Below, one piece after another: positions 54,016 through 63,205 of a DNA stretch of 64,000 nucleotides (its first letter is position 1; every line of letters begins with the position of its first letter). This DNA comes from Rubrivivax sp. (GTDB lineage: Bacteria > Pseudomonadota > Gammaproteobacteria > Burkholderiales > Burkholderiaceae_C), in NCBI GenBank assembly GCA_020248945.1, contig JADCGQ010000021.1:1-64000 (forward strand), given 5' to 3'. Position numbers and translations under genes: made by a program. The notes beneath the pieces were generated by a model, which saw nothing but the letters and a program-made list of their open reading frames with translations, was not told the origin of the DNA and made no database searches.

Positions 54016-54390
54016 CTACCGGTGCTGGTCAACGAGGATCGGATTGCCGTCGGGGTCGGTGATCGTGAAGAAGCCCGGTCCGCTGGCTGCAGCCGGGTCG
54101 ACCGTGCTGTCGAGCGTCACGCCGGCCGACTTGAGCATCGCCTGCAGCTGCCGCACGTCGGTGAACGGGTCGACGTTCTGCGCCGCCGCGTCCCAGCCCG
54201 GGTTGAAGGTGAGCATGTTCTTCTCGAACATGCCCTGGAACAGGCCGATGACGGTGGCGCCGTTCTTCAGGATCAGCCAGTTCTGCGCGATGTCGCCGCC
54301 CAGTGTGCTGAAGCCGAGCTTCTCGTAGAAGGCCTTCGAGGCGGCGATGTCCTTCACCGCCAGGCTCAGGGAAAAGATGCCGAGATCCAT
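54016..54390 (-). CDS. VOC-family protein
   Basis: The 124-residue single-domain VOC protein reads [20 protein letters not shown] at the start and [17 protein letters not shown] at the end, the usual first and last beta units of the fold. GGAGGAG (54402-54396) five bases before the ATG at 54390 decides the start against a GTG at 54396. Such proteins range from glyoxalase-like enzymes to resistance proteins; no substrate is evident. It lies 55 nt downstream of the glutaminase gene on the same strand. Confidence 0.88.
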   Translation of the reverse strand: MDLGIFSLSLAVKDIAASKAFYEKLGFSTLGGDIAQNWLILKNGATVIGLFQGMFEKNMLTFNPGWDAAAQNVDPFTDVRQLQAMLKSAGVTLDSTVDPAAASGPGFFTITDPDGNPILVDQHR

Positions 54391-54445
54391 GCCCACTCCT
54401 CCAGCACCGAAGCGGGTGCCGGGGTGGAGCGTAGACCTTTCTCGC

Positions 54446-56302
54446 TCAGGCTTCCAGTGCGGCCACCTCGGCCGTCAGCCGCTCCACCGCTTCGGCGCTG
54501 GTGGCCAGCAGGTTGTGCAGCAGGCAGATGGCCAGCGGCGGGCAATCGCGCCGGATCTGCGCAAAGGCCGCCGGCGTGAGCGCCAGCGCCTCTACTTCGG
54601 TGTCGGCCACGACGTCGGCGCTGCGCCGCCCACCGGCCAGCAGCGCCGATTCGCCCAGCGCCATGCCAGCCGACAGGGTGGCCAGCCGCCGCGTGCCACC
54701 CTGCGCCAGCGGAACGACCACGCTGAGCTCGCCGCGCATCAGCAGCACCAAGGCTTCCGAGGGCTCGCCACGCCGCATCAGCACCTGGCCGGCGCTCAGG
54801 CTGCGGCGCTGCAGCGCGGCCTCGAGCAGCGTCAGTTCGTCGGCACTGGCGCCGGCGCACAGCCGGTGCTCGGCCAGCGAGGCCAGCCGGGCCGGCGCAT
54901 GGCTGCCGCCATGGCGGGCCAGCAGCGCGCGCTCGCAGGCCTCGATGCCGAGGTCGAGCTGCGACTGAAAGCCATAGGCCCGCGCATGCCGCGGGTCGAC
55001 CTCCTGCCCCAGGCCGGCCAGCAGTTCGCCGCGCTTCACGCGCGTCAGCACCACCTGCTCGCCGCGCGCCGCGCAGTCGTCGATCAGGCGCGCCAGCAAT
55101 CGCGTGGCGGCCTCGTCGGCGTGGTTCACTCGCTTGAAGTCCAGCAGCAGGCACTCGCGCCCGGCCGCCGAGTGCGCCACCTGGCGCAGCACCGGCTCCA
55201 GCGTCGCAAAACGCAGGTCGCCCTGCAGCTCGAGCACCTGGGCGGCGCCGCCGTGCGCGGCCAGCAGCGCGGCTTCGGCGGGCGGGCGGCGGCGGCGGCT
55301 GCGCACCTCGGCCAGCGTGTAGTGCGCCCGCACCGTGGCCAGCGCCACGCGCGGCGGGCGCAGGAAGTGCAGGCCGAGCTCGGCCGACAGCGCCGCGCAC
55401 ACCGCCACGCCGCGCACGCTGTTGCCGCGGGGGTCCAGGCGCGGTGAGTACACGCCGATGCCCAGCTGCCCCGGCAGCACGGCCATGATGCCGCCGCCGA
55501 CGCCGCTCTTGGCCGGCAGCCCCACGCGGTAGACCCACTCGCCGGTGAAGTCGTAGATGCCGCAGGTCGTCATCACCGACAGGATCGACGGCACCGTGGC
55601 CGCCGACACCGCGCGCTCGCCGCTGATCGGGTTGACACCGCCCCCGGCCAGCGTGGCGGCCATGAGGGCCAGATCGCGGCAGCTCACCTGCACGGCGCAC
55701 TGGCGGAAGTACAGCTCGAGCGCGGGCTCGGGGTCGCCATCGACGATGCCGTAGTTGCGCAGCAGGTGGCCGATAGCGCGGTTGCGGTGGCCGGTGTCGC
55801 GTTCGCTGGCGAACACGGCCTCGTCCACGGCCAGCTCGCGGCCGGCGTAGGCCGAGAGCGCGCCGATCAGGCGCTCCAGGCGCGCCGCTGGCGTGTCGCC
55901 GCCGATGAGCCCGGCCACGGCGATGGCGCCGGCATTGATCATCGGGTTCAGCGGCCGGCCGGTGCCGGGCTCCAGGCTGATGGAGTTGAAGGCCTCGCCC
56001 GAGGGCTCCACGCCCACCGCCTGCGCCACGCGCTCAGGCCCGCGGTCCTCGAGCGCCACGCCATAGGCCAGTGGCTTGGACACCGACTGGATGGTGAACG
56101 GCAAGCGGCTGTCGCCGACCTCGTAGACCTGTCCGTCGACGGTGGCGATGACGATGCCGAAGCCGTCGGCATCCACCTTGGCGAGTTCGGGGATGTAGGT
56201 GGCGACCGCGCCGTCGCGCAGCGGCTTGAAGCGTTCGAGGAGTTCTTGGAGGAAGGCCTGGACGGGCGAGGCTGCAGATGCCCTTGGGGGTGTCACGGTC
56301 AT
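54446..56302 (-). CDS. glsA: Glutaminase A with C-terminal STAS and cyclic-nucleotide-binding domains
   Basis: The 618-residue protein has a glutaminase domain (1 to ~310, beta-lactamase-like fold) with S73-x-x-K76 in [11 protein letters not shown], plus [10 protein letters not shown] and [20 protein letters not shown]. It hydrolyses glutamine to glutamate and ammonia. A STAS domain follows (about 335-440); where phosphorylatable STAS proteins have a serine, it reads [11 protein letters not shown], with Glu/Ala instead. A Crp-type cyclic-nucleotide domain lies at about 470-600. The partner-switching genes lie directly upstream on the same strand (112-nt gap), so the regulatory domains may receive that signal. 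The ATG at 56302 starts just before the conserved region. Confidence 0.93.
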   Translation of the reverse strand: MTVTPPRASAASPVQAFLQELLERFKPLRDGAVATYIPELAKVDADGFGIVIATVDGQVYEVGDSRLPFTIQSVSKPLAYGVALEDRGPERVAQAVGVEPSGEAFNSISLEPGTGRPLNPMINAGAIAVAGLIGGDTPAARLERLIGALSAYAGRELAVDEAVFASERDTGHRNRAIGHLLRNYGIVDGDPEPALELYFRQCAVQVSCRDLALMAATLAGGGVNPISGERAVSAATVPSILSVMTTCGIYDFTGEWVYRVGLPAKSGVGGGIMAVLPGQLGIGVYSPRLDPRGNSVRGVAVCAALSAELGLHFLRPPRVALATVRAHYTLAEVRSRRRRPPAEAALLAAHGGAAQVLELQGDLRFATLEPVLRQVAHSAAGRECLLLDFKRVNHADEAATRLLARLIDDCAARGEQVVLTRVKRGELLAGLGQEVDPRHARAYGFQSQLDLGIEACERALLARHGGSHAPARLASLAEHRLCAGASADELTLLEAALQRRSLSAGQVLMRRGEPSEALVLLMRGELSVVVPLAQGGTRRLATLSAGMALGESALLAGGRRSADVVADTEVEALALTPAAFAQIRRDCPPLAICLLHNLLATSAEAVERLTAEVAALEA

Positions 56303-56414
56303 GGACGACCCCGAACGCAACTTCCGTGCGCAGCCCGTCGCACGCCGCGGGGGCGCTGGCGCACGTCTGCGGTGCGCGCAGTCGCGGCGGGCACCAGGGC
56401 CGAGCGCCTGGCGC

Positions 56415-56846
56415 TCAGGCCGCGGGTGGGCGCAGAGGCAGTTCGACCCAGAGCCGGTTCAGGCCGTCCACCCGTTCATGGCGCAGGGAGCGTGCCGACT
56501 TGCGCACCAGCACGAGCCCCAGGCCGCCGACACGCGCCTCGGCCAGCGATGCCGGCGTGGCCGGCAGGGGCGCGGTGGCGGGGTCGAAGGCCACGCCGTC
56601 GTCCTCGAGGCACAGCAGCAGGTGGTCGCTATGCAGCTCCGCACCCAGCCGCAGCGAGAAGCCGTCACCCGCCGCCGGTCGGGGGTGGCCATGGCGCACC
56701 ACGTTCATCAACAGTTCTTCGAGCACCAGCTCGATGCGGAACAGCGAGCCCGGCGCCACGTCGGCGGTCTGCAGCTGGGGCTGGAGCCACTGCCGCGCCG
56801 CCTCGACCGAGGCCAGCCGGGCGGGCAGGCTGATCCAGGCGTCCAT
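56415..56846 (-). CDS. RsbW-like serine kinase / anti-sigma ATPase domain protein
   Basis: The 143-residue protein is a GHKL ATPase of the HATPase_c_2 type. Its N box is ELLMNVVRHGHP (Asn48), and it has an acidic LEDDGVAFDP box and a G box in VGGLGLVLVRKSA. In partner switching such proteins phosphorylate a STAS antagonist and bind a sigma factor or other target. No sigma factor gene is adjacent. It is 40 nt downstream of the STAS gene and upstream of glsA. Confidence 0.9.
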   Translation of the reverse strand: MDAWISLPARLASVEAARQWLQPQLQTADVAPGSLFRIELVLEELLMNVVRHGHPRPAAGDGFSLRLGAELHSDHLLLCLEDDGVAFDPATAPLPATPASLAEARVGGLGLVLVRKSARSLRHERVDGLNRLWVELPLRPPAA

Positions 56847-56886
56847 GGGCCAGCCGCAGCCTGAACGGGCGCCCGGGCGTGCGGGG

Positions 56887-57228
56887 CTAGGCCGTGGCGC
56901 GGGCCACCGCGTCGGCCTGCGTCGCCACGCACGGGATCAGCTGGTCGATGGCGGCGTCGTGCAGCACGCTGGCCACCTGGTCGCTGGCGCCGAACAGCAC
57001 CATCGTCGTGCCCTTCTGCGACAGCGAACGGGCATTGGCGATCAGCAGCCGGATGCCGAGCGAGGCGATGAAGCTCACCCCGGCGAGGTCGACCACCACC
57101 GGCCGGCCCTGCGCGGCCGTGGCAGAGGTGAAGCGCATGCCGATGGCGTCAGCTGCCGCCGCGTCGAGGCGCCCCTCGAGAGCGACACAGGTGATGTCGC
57201 CCGGCAGATCGGTGATGGTGATGTTCAA
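56887..57228 (-). CDS. STAS-domain anti-sigma-factor antagonist (RsbV-like), TTG start
   Basis: The 113-residue single STAS domain carries the phosphorylation site S56 in DLAGVSFIASLGIRLL. The start codon is TTG at 57228, supported by a strong GGAGGA (57240-57235) six bases upstream and by the absence of an ATG or GTG nearby. It should be phosphorylated by the RsbW-like protein encoded downstream and dephosphorylated by the SpoIIE-type phosphatase encoded upstream. Confidence 0.9.
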   Translation of the reverse strand: MNITITDLPGDITCVALEGRLDAAAADAIGMRFTSATAAQGRPVVVDLAGVSFIASLGIRLLIANARSLSQKGTTMVLFGASDQVASVLHDAAIDQLIPCVATQADAVARATA

Positions 57229-57332
57229 GAGGCGTCCTCCGGCACCCAGGCCCCGACGGCCCGGCCAACCGGGTAGGGTATGACGCGCACAAGACGGTCT
57301 GATGACAGCCTCATGCCAAGCTCACACACGCC

Positions 57333-58598
57333 TCACGCCAGGCGCCGCAGCAGCAGCATCGTCATGTCGTCGTCCTGCGGCGCCCGCGCGTAGGCCTGCA
57401 CGGCGGCCACCAGGGCGGCGCCGGCCGCGGCCACGCCGTCGCCGCGGCGCACGGCGGCATCGAACAGGGCCTGCACGCGCGCGCGGCCGAAGTTCTGCCC
57501 GTCGGCGTCTTCGGCCTCGTAGAAGCCGTCCGACAGCAGCAGCAGCGCATCCCCCGGCGCCATCGCCTGCTCCACCGCGCGGGGTGCAGCGGGCAGCAGC
57601 GCCGCGCCCATCGGGAACACCGTCGCCCGGTGCACGGTGACGGCGCCATCGGCCGCCCGGTGCAGGATGGGCGACTGCCCGCCGCTGATGAAGCGCAGTT
57701 GGTGTGTGGCCGGGTCGAGCAGCCCGACGAAGGCGGTGACGAAGCGGCCGTCGGGCAGCGTCTGCACGAGCTGGTCGTTGACGTGGCGGAAGGTCGTCTC
57801 GAGATCGGCGCCCAACCGCAGCGCCATGCGCAGCAGCGCCTGCATCTGCGTCACCGCCAGCGCCGCCGGCACGCCGTGGCCGGCGGCGTCGGCCAGCACC
57901 AGCAGCAGGCCCTGCGGCAGCAGCGCGGCATCGAAGGTGTCGCCGCCGGTTTCGGAGGCCGGCATGAAGCAGCCGTGCAGCTCGTAGCCGGGGCAGTCGG
58001 GCATGGTGGCCGGCAGCGTGGCGCGCTGCAGCTCGCTGGCCAGCGCCAGCTCGTGCTGCACGCGCTCGGCGGCCAGCAGCTGCTCGGTCATGCGGGCGCG
58101 GGCCAGCGCCGCGGCACAGGGCGCGGCCAGCGCGGTGGCGAGCTGCTCGTCGGCGTCATCGAAGGGCCCGCCGTGGCGGTTGAGCACCTGCAGCACGCCC
58201 ACGAGCGTGCCGCCGCGGTCGAGCAGCGGCAGCGCCAGGATCGAGTGCGTGACGAAGCCACTGGCGCGGTCGACCTCGCGGTTGAAGCGCGCGTCGGCGT
58301 AGGCCTCGGGCACGTTCACCACCTCGTGCGTGGCGGCGCAATGGCCGACGATGCCGCGGCCCCAGTCGACGTGGATCGGCGGCAGGTCGCGCGCCACCTG
58401 CAGGCTGAGGCGGCGGCCGGCTTCGTCGGCCAGCCAGACGGAGGCGCGCTCGGCCTGCAGCACGTCGCAGGCCGCCTGGGCCACGCGTTCGAGCAGGGTT
58501 TGCAGCGAAAGCGGCTCGGCCAGCGCGCGCGTGGCATCGAGCAGCGCGCGCAGCGCGGCCGGCGGCAGGGTTGGCAGGGTCTCGAGGGTATCGGGCAC
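57333..58598 (-). CDS. GAF-domain PP2C (SpoIIE/RsbU-type) phosphatase
   Basis: The 421-residue cytoplasmic protein has a GAF sensor domain (about 20-175, RASVWLADEAGRRLSLQVA, VLQVLNRHGGPFDDAD), a short coiled linker (AERVQHELALASELQRATLP) and a SpoIIE-type phosphatase with metal ligands in SETGGDTFDAA, ADAAGHGVPAA and DDDMTMLLL. It would dephosphorylate the STAS protein when the GAF domain senses its ligand. The start is a GTG at 58598 with only a weak upstream Shine-Dalgarno. A 104-nt gap separates it from the STAS gene. Confidence 0.93.
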   Translation of the reverse strand: MPDTLETLPTLPPAALRALLDATRALAEPLSLQTLLERVAQAACDVLQAERASVWLADEAGRRLSLQVARDLPPIHVDWGRGIVGHCAATHEVVNVPEAYADARFNREVDRASGFVTHSILALPLLDRGGTLVGVLQVLNRHGGPFDDADEQLATALAAPCAAALARARMTEQLLAAERVQHELALASELQRATLPATMPDCPGYELHGCFMPASETGGDTFDAALLPQGLLLVLADAAGHGVPAALAVTQMQALLRMALRLGADLETTFRHVNDQLVQTLPDGRFVTAFVGLLDPATHQLRFISGGQSPILHRAADGAVTVHRATVFPMGAALLPAAPRAVEQAMAPGDALLLLSDGFYEAEDADGQNFGRARVQALFDAAVRRGDGVAAAGAALVAAVQAYARAPQDDDMTMLLLRRLA

Positions 58599-58640
58599 CT
58601 GCCCATTCTGGCGCCGCTGGCGCCGCCGGCGGCGCGGGCC

Positions 58641-59477
58641 TCAGACCTGCCAGTGCGCGCGGTGGTCTTCGGCGTAGCGCTCGAAGGCGATCGGCGCGCG
58701 GCCGGTGATGCGCTGCACGGCGTCGGTGGTGCGCTCCGCGTAGCCGGCCTTGAAGTACCCGAGGATGAGGTTCAGGAACTCGGCGTACGACTGCGGCAGG
58801 CCGGCGCCGAGCAGGCCTTGCAGCATGGCTTCGGGCGGGATGTCCTGGTAGCGGATGGTGCGGCCGGCGGCCTTGGACAGGATCGCGGCCACCTCGTCGT
58901 GGTCGAGGGCCCGCGCGCCGGTGAGGTCGAAGTCGGCGTTGTCGTGGGTGTGGCTGCTCAGCAGCTCGGCGGCCACGGCGGCGATGTCGCGCGCGTCGAT
59001 GAAGCTGCCCTTGGCGCTGCCGGTGGGCAGGAAGATGGTGGCGGCGTCGCGGATGCCGGCCAGCCAGAAGGTGTGGAAGTTCTGCATGAACCAGTTCGGG
59101 CGGATCACGTTGAACGGCACGCCGCTGGCTTCGAGCTGCAGCTCAGCCTGGCGCAGCGGGGCGCTCGGGTCGGCGTTGGCGCCCATGGCCGACATCAGCA
59201 CGACCTTGTCCAGGCCTTGCACACGCGCCTGCTCGATCAGCGGGCCGAGCAGTTCGTTCTGGTTCACGTGGCCGGGCGGGGCCAGCAGGAAGGCGCGGTC
59301 GACGCCCTCGAAGGCGTGCTTCAGGCCCTGGTGGGTGACGAGGTCGAACTGCACCTGGTCGGGCGCGGTGGGCGCGCGGCTGGTGGCGCGGCGCACGGTG
59401 TGGCCGGCGGCGGCCAGACGGGTGGCGAGCTCGCTGCCGACGGTGCCGCTGGCGCCGACGATGAGGGTGGTGGTCAT
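58641..59477 (-). CDS. NmrA/NAD(P)-binding atypical SDR oxidoreductase
   Basis: The 278-residue protein opens with the Rossmann motif TLIVGASGTVGSELATRL and has the NmrA-like VVLMSAMGAN, RPNWFMQNF and an FIDARDIAAVAAELL segment. These proteins are NAD(P)(H)-dependent reductases or redox sensors, related to quinone reductase QorB. The ATG at 59477 follows a GGAA; the longer frame to 59525 lacks support. It is divergent from the AraC regulator, which probably controls it. It is 42 nt upstream of the phosphatase gene on the same strand, so read-through is possible. Confidence 0.9.
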   Translation of the reverse strand: MTTTLIVGASGTVGSELATRLAAAGHTVRRATSRAPTAPDQVQFDLVTHQGLKHAFEGVDRAFLLAPPGHVNQNELLGPLIEQARVQGLDKVVLMSAMGANADPSAPLRQAELQLEASGVPFNVIRPNWFMQNFHTFWLAGIRDAATIFLPTGSAKGSFIDARDIAAVAAELLSSHTHDNADFDLTGARALDHDEVAAILSKAAGRTIRYQDIPPEAMLQGLLGAGLPQSYAEFLNLILGYFKAGYAERTTDAVQRITGRAPIAFERYAEDHRAHWQV

Positions 59478-59605
59478 GTGAGGTTCCTTCTTCAGGGGTT
59501 GTCGATGGATGGACGATATGGACAAAATGTAGTACCAGGAATGGCTTAGAATTCACTTTTCATGTCCGTGCGTACTTCAGGATCGATACGTGTGACAATC
59601 CGAAG

Positions 59606-60583
59606 ATGGATCTTCTGAGCGACGTTCTCCAGCAAGCCGGCCTGCAGCGCCGCCTGCTCGATCTGCGCCACCTGCCTGCGGCCACGGCGCTGCGCTTTCC
59701 CTGCGAGCGCAGCATGGGCTTCCATGTCGTCACGCAGGGTCGGGTGTGGGTGCACACGCCGGGCGCGGCCGAGCCGCTGGCACTGGCGGCCGGCGACATC
59801 GCCTTCATGGCGCGTGGCTGTGTGCATGTGCTGGCCACGGTGCCGCAGCTGCACGGCCTGCAGCCGCAGCCCATCACCGGCACCTGGGGCGGCGCGGCGG
59901 CCCCGGGTGGTGCCGGGCCCGAGGCGGCCTCGGTCATCAGCGGCGCCTACCAGCTGTGGCACACGCCGCTGCACCCGCTGTTTGCCGAGCTGCCCGAGTG
60001 GTTCGTGCTCACCGCGGCCGAAATGCCGCGGCTGGGCCCGCTGGCGCTGGCGGCCTCGATGCTGGCCGACGAAGCCGGCCGCGCCCATGACGGCGCCGCA
60101 TCGCTGGGCAGCGACGTGCTGGTGCACGGCCTGCTCGACGTGCTGTTCGTGCACCTGCTGCGCGAGCTCGTGGCGCGGCGTGGCGGCGCCGGCAGCGGCT
60201 GGAGCCAGGCCGTGCGCGACGCCGCCATCCACCGCGCCGTGGCGCTGCTGCAGGCCGACGTGGCGCGGCCCTGGACGCTGGAGCTGCTGGCGCAGGAGGC
60301 CGGTCTGTCGCGCACGGCGCTGGCCGAGAAGTTCCGCGATGCGATGGGCGAGACGCCCCTGGCCCACCTGCGCACGCTGCGCCTGCAGAAGGCCATGCTG
60401 CTGCTTGGCGAGCCGCGGCGCAAGCTCGACGAGGTCGCGCGCGCCGTCGGCTACCAAGACGCCTTCGGCTTCTCGAAGGCCTTCAAGCGGGCCGTGGGCG
60501 TGTCGCCGGGCGAGTTCCGCCGGCGCGACGCGGCCGAACGTGCCTCGCCCTGGCGCTGGGGCGCCTCGGCGACCGGCACCTGA
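59606..60583 (+). CDS. AraC-family regulator with cupin domain
   Basis: The 325-residue protein has an N-terminal cupin-type sensor (about 20-150, AGDIAFMARGCVHVLA) and a C-terminal pair of HTH motifs (WTLELLAQEAGLSRTALAEK and VARAVGYQDAFGFSKAFKRA, VSPGEFRR). This layout (cupin_6 plus HTH_18) is common next to SDR or quinone-reductase genes induced by electrophiles. The 128-nt gap to the divergent oxidoreductase is AT-richer than its surroundings and should contain both promoters; I could not place a convincing -35/-10 pair. Confidence 0.92.
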   Translation: MDLLSDVLQQAGLQRRLLDLRHLPAATALRFPCERSMGFHVVTQGRVWVHTPGAAEPLALAAGDIAFMARGCVHVLATVPQLHGLQPQPITGTWGGAAAPGGAGPEAASVISGAYQLWHTPLHPLFAELPEWFVLTAAEMPRLGPLALAASMLADEAGRAHDGAASLGSDVLVHGLLDVLFVHLLRELVARRGGAGSGWSQAVRDAAIHRAVALLQADVARPWTLELLAQEAGLSRTALAEKFRDAMGETPLAHLRTLRLQKAMLLLGEPRRKLDEVARAVGYQDAFGFSKAFKRAVGVSPGEFRRRDAAERASPWRWGASATGT

Positions 60584-60618
60584 TCACACGCGCGGGCGAT
60601 TCAGGATGCCATTCCGGC

Positions 60619-60647
60619 TTGCGTCGGATACTGGATAAACATACAGT
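60619..60647 (+). promoter_or_regulatory. LexA box overlapping the imuA promoter
   Basis: CTGGATAAACATACAG (60631-60646) fits the CTG-N10-CAG SOS box. TTGCGT (60619-60624) and TACAGT (60642-60647), 17 nt apart, are candidate -35 and -10, so LexA would cover the -10. The imuA GTG follows only seven bases after the box. Confidence 0.75.
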
Positions 60648-60653
60648 TGTCTG

Positions 60654-61511
60654 GTGAGCCCTCCAGACCTGTTTTCCGAGCCCCTCCCAGTGCCGTCCGC
60701 GGCGCCGGCCGTGGTGCCAGCCGCATCGCCGGCCGGCATCGGCGAGCGTGCGGCGCTGCACCCGTCGGTGTGGCGCGCCCACGAGCTCGGCCGCCCGCTG
60801 GTCACGGATGGCCGCCAGGCCATCGCCAGCGGCCACCGCGCGCTCGATGCCCAGCTGCCCGGCGGCGGCTGGCCGCTGGGCGCGCTCACCGAACTGCTGC
60901 TGCCGCACGACGGCATCGGCGAGCTGCGCCTCCTGGCCCCGGCGCTGGCGGCGGTGCAGCGGCGCAGCCAGGCCAGCCGCGGCCTGATGTGGTTCGACCC
61001 GCCGGCCGAGCCCTGTGCCTGGGTGCTCACGGCGCTGGGCCTCGATCTGCGCCGGCTCGTCGTGGTGCGGCCCCGCCCGCTGCTGCCGGGGCGGCCGCCG
61101 CTGCAGCGCCGCGGCAGCCGCACCCAGCTGCCGGCGGCCGACATCCTGTGGGCGCTCGAGCAGGCGCTCAAGAGCGGGCAGGTGGGTGGCGTGCTCGCCT
61201 GGCTGCCGGCGCGGCTGCCGGCCGATGCGCTGCGCCGGCTGCAGCTGGCGGCGCAGGCGCACGAAGGGCCGGTGTTCCTGCTGCGCCCGGCCTCCGAGGC
61301 GCGCCAGCCGAGCGCGGCGCCGCTGCGCATCACGCTGGCCAGCGCCGGGCCCGACCGGCTGCGCCTGGTGCTGCTCAAGCGCCGCGGCCCGCCGGTGGCC
61401 GAGCCGGTGGAGCTGTGGTTGCCACCGGTGCTGCCCGATTCCCCGCTGCACGACCGCGGGCTGCTGCCTGCCCCCGCATCGGCACCCGATGCCGTGGTCC
61501 GTTCGGGCTGA
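60654..61511 (+). CDS. imuA: ImuA, SOS mutagenesis accessory protein
   Basis: The 285-residue protein is RecA-like in outline (ALDAQLPGGGWPLGALTELL at the first strand) but has no intact Walker A, as in ImuA. LHPSVWRAHELGRP is the usual N-terminal signature after a variable, proline-rich lead of about 35 residues. It works with ImuB and DnaE2 in damage-induced mutagenesis. The start is GTG at 60654, immediately after the LexA box, with no Shine-Dalgarno. The last codons and the stop (TGA 61509-61511) lie inside a copy of the dispersed repeat. Confidence 0.9.
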   Translation: MSPPDLFSEPLPVPSAAPAVVPAASPAGIGERAALHPSVWRAHELGRPLVTDGRQAIASGHRALDAQLPGGGWPLGALTELLLPHDGIGELRLLAPALAAVQRRSQASRGLMWFDPPAEPCAWVLTALGLDLRRLVVVRPRPLLPGRPPLQRRGSRTQLPAADILWALEQALKSGQVGGVLAWLPARLPADALRRLQLAAQAHEGPVFLLRPASEARQPSAAPLRITLASAGPDRLRLVLLKRRGPPVAEPVELWLPPVLPDSPLHDRGLLPAPASAPDAVVRSG

Positions 61512-61525
61512 GCCTGTCGAAGCCC
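61498..61525 (+). repeat. Dispersed repeat supplying the imuA stop codon
   Basis: This 28-nt sequence is identical to the third unit at 21880-21907 (core TTCGGGCTGAGCC, then TGTCGAAGCCC). The TGA within GGGCTGAGCC is the stop codon of imuA, so the repeat defines the present C-terminus. Confidence 0.85.
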
Positions 61526-61585
61526 TGGTGACCCCCCGCCGCTCTCTTGCTCTGCGCCAACGGTACGGATGTCCGTTTTCTTCTC

Positions 61586-63151
61586 ATGCACTGGATCGCC
61601 GTCCACCTGCCCCTGCTGCCGCTCGAGGCCTGCTGCGCCACGCTGCCAGCGGGCACGGGTGATGTGCTCACCGGCCTCGATGCCCGCCCGGTGGTGCTGG
61701 TGCTCGACCACGCCGTGGCGCAGGTCAACGCCGCGGCGGCGGCGCGGGGCATCCGCGCCGGGCTGAAGCGTGCCACCGCGCAGGCGCTGGCGGCCGACGT
61801 GCTGCTGGCCGAGTCCGACCCCGCCCGCGAGGCCGCCGCGTTGCGCGCCGTCGTGCACGCCGCACTCGCCTTCACGCCCGCCGTCGCCGAGCCCGACACC
61901 CGCGAGCCTGCCACCGTGCTGCTTGAGGTGCAGAGCAGCCTGCGCCTCTTCGGCGGCCCGGTGGCGCTGGCGCGGCAGCTGGCGGCGGCGCTGGCGCCGC
62001 TGGGCCACCGGCTGCAGATGGCCGCCGCGCCCACGGCCGCCGGTGCGGCGCTGCTGGCGCGCTGGGCGCCGCGGGGTGTGGATGTGCTGCACGGCCCGCA
62101 TGCCACCGACCGCGTGGCCCTGGCCGTGCTGCTGGCGCGCGCGCCCGTGGCGCTGCTGCCCGCGCCGCGCGCCACCATCGCCGCCGAGATGACGGCCATG
62201 GGTCTGCACCGGCTGGCCGAGCTGCGCGCGCAGCCGCGCAGCGGCCTGGCGCGGCGCTTTGGCGAAGGCCTGCTCGACACGCTCGACCGCGCCTTCGGCG
62301 ACACCGCCGACAGCCGCCGCTGGGCCACGCTGCCGGCGGTGTTCGAGGCCCGGCTGGAGTTGGCCGCGCGCGCCGAGAACACCGAGCAGGTGCTGCACGG
62401 CGCCGGCGTGCTGCTGGCGCGGCTCGTGGCCTGGGCGCAGGGGCGGCAGGTGCGCGTGGGCCGCTTCGTGCTGCGCTGCCTGCACGAGCGCGCGCGCCAG
62501 GAACTGGTGCCGCCCACCGAGCTGGCGGTGGAGCTGGCCGAGCCGGCCATCGAGCTGGCCCACCTGCAGGGCCTGCTGAAAGAACGCCTGGGCCGCCTCG
62601 AACTGCCCGCCCCGACGCTCGACCTGCAACTGCACTGCCACCACGTCGTGGCCGCGCCGGCGCCCAACGGCGAGCTGTTCCCCACGCGCACGAGCCGCGC
62701 CGAGGGCCTGCTGCGCCTGCTCGAGCGGCTGCGCGCGCGGCTGGGCGACGCGCAGGTGCAGCGTCTGGTGGCCGTGGCCGACCACCGCCCCGAACGCGGC
62801 AGCCGCGCGCTGCCGGTGCAGGGCGAGGGCGCGCTGCCGGCGCTGCCCGCGGTGCCGCCCGGGCCGACGCTGCTCGACCCGGCGCTGCCGCTGCACCGCC
62901 CGGCCTGGCTGCTGCCCGAGCCGCAGCCGCTGGCCGAAGGCGCCGACGGCACGCCGCTCGTCGGGGGCCGGCCGCTGCGCATCCTGGCCGGCCCCGAGCG
63001 CATCGAAACCGGCTGGTGGGACGAGCACCCGGTGCTGCGCGACTACTTCATCGCCGAGGCGCACGACGGCGCGCTGGTCTGGGTGTTCCGCCACCGCCTG
63101 CCGCAGCCGCCGAGCGAGCCGCAGTGGCATCTGCAGGGGCTGTTCGGTTGA
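61586..63151 (+). CDS. imuB: ImuB, inactive Y-family polymerase homologue
   Basis: The 521-residue protein begins MHWIAVHLPLLPLEA, where active Y-family polymerases have the catalytic aspartate of a VDMD-type motif; the residue is absent, as expected for ImuB. RGIRAGLKRATAQALAADV and LLEVQSSLRLFGG are family landmarks, and the protein ends WHLQGLFG. ImuB is the clamp-binding hub between ImuA and DnaE2. The gap from imuA (74 nt) contains the repeat tail. No dnaE2 (imuC) gene follows; a small membrane protein gene and a GNAT gene occupy that position. Confidence 0.92.
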   Translation: MHWIAVHLPLLPLEACCATLPAGTGDVLTGLDARPVVLVLDHAVAQVNAAAAARGIRAGLKRATAQALAADVLLAESDPAREAAALRAVVHAALAFTPAVAEPDTREPATVLLEVQSSLRLFGGPVALARQLAAALAPLGHRLQMAAAPTAAGAALLARWAPRGVDVLHGPHATDRVALAVLLARAPVALLPAPRATIAAEMTAMGLHRLAELRAQPRSGLARRFGEGLLDTLDRAFGDTADSRRWATLPAVFEARLELAARAENTEQVLHGAGVLLARLVAWAQGRQVRVGRFVLRCLHERARQELVPPTELAVELAEPAIELAHLQGLLKERLGRLELPAPTLDLQLHCHHVVAAPAPNGELFPTRTSRAEGLLRLLERLRARLGDAQVQRLVAVADHRPERGSRALPVQGEGALPALPAVPPGPTLLDPALPLHRPAWLLPEPQPLAEGADGTPLVGGRPLRILAGPERIETGWWDEHPVLRDYFIAEAHDGALVWVFRHRLPQPPSEPQWHLQGLFG

Positions 63152-63205
63152 GGCGCGGCTCACCGCGACGCTCGTCAGCGAAGCCCATGCGATAGTCCGC
63201 GCCCG

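Noticed and set aside
59519-59552. Sigma-70 promoter for the AraC gene (TGGACA and TAGAAT)
   Set aside because: The spacer is 22 nt, too long for a normal promoter, and neither element is strong.
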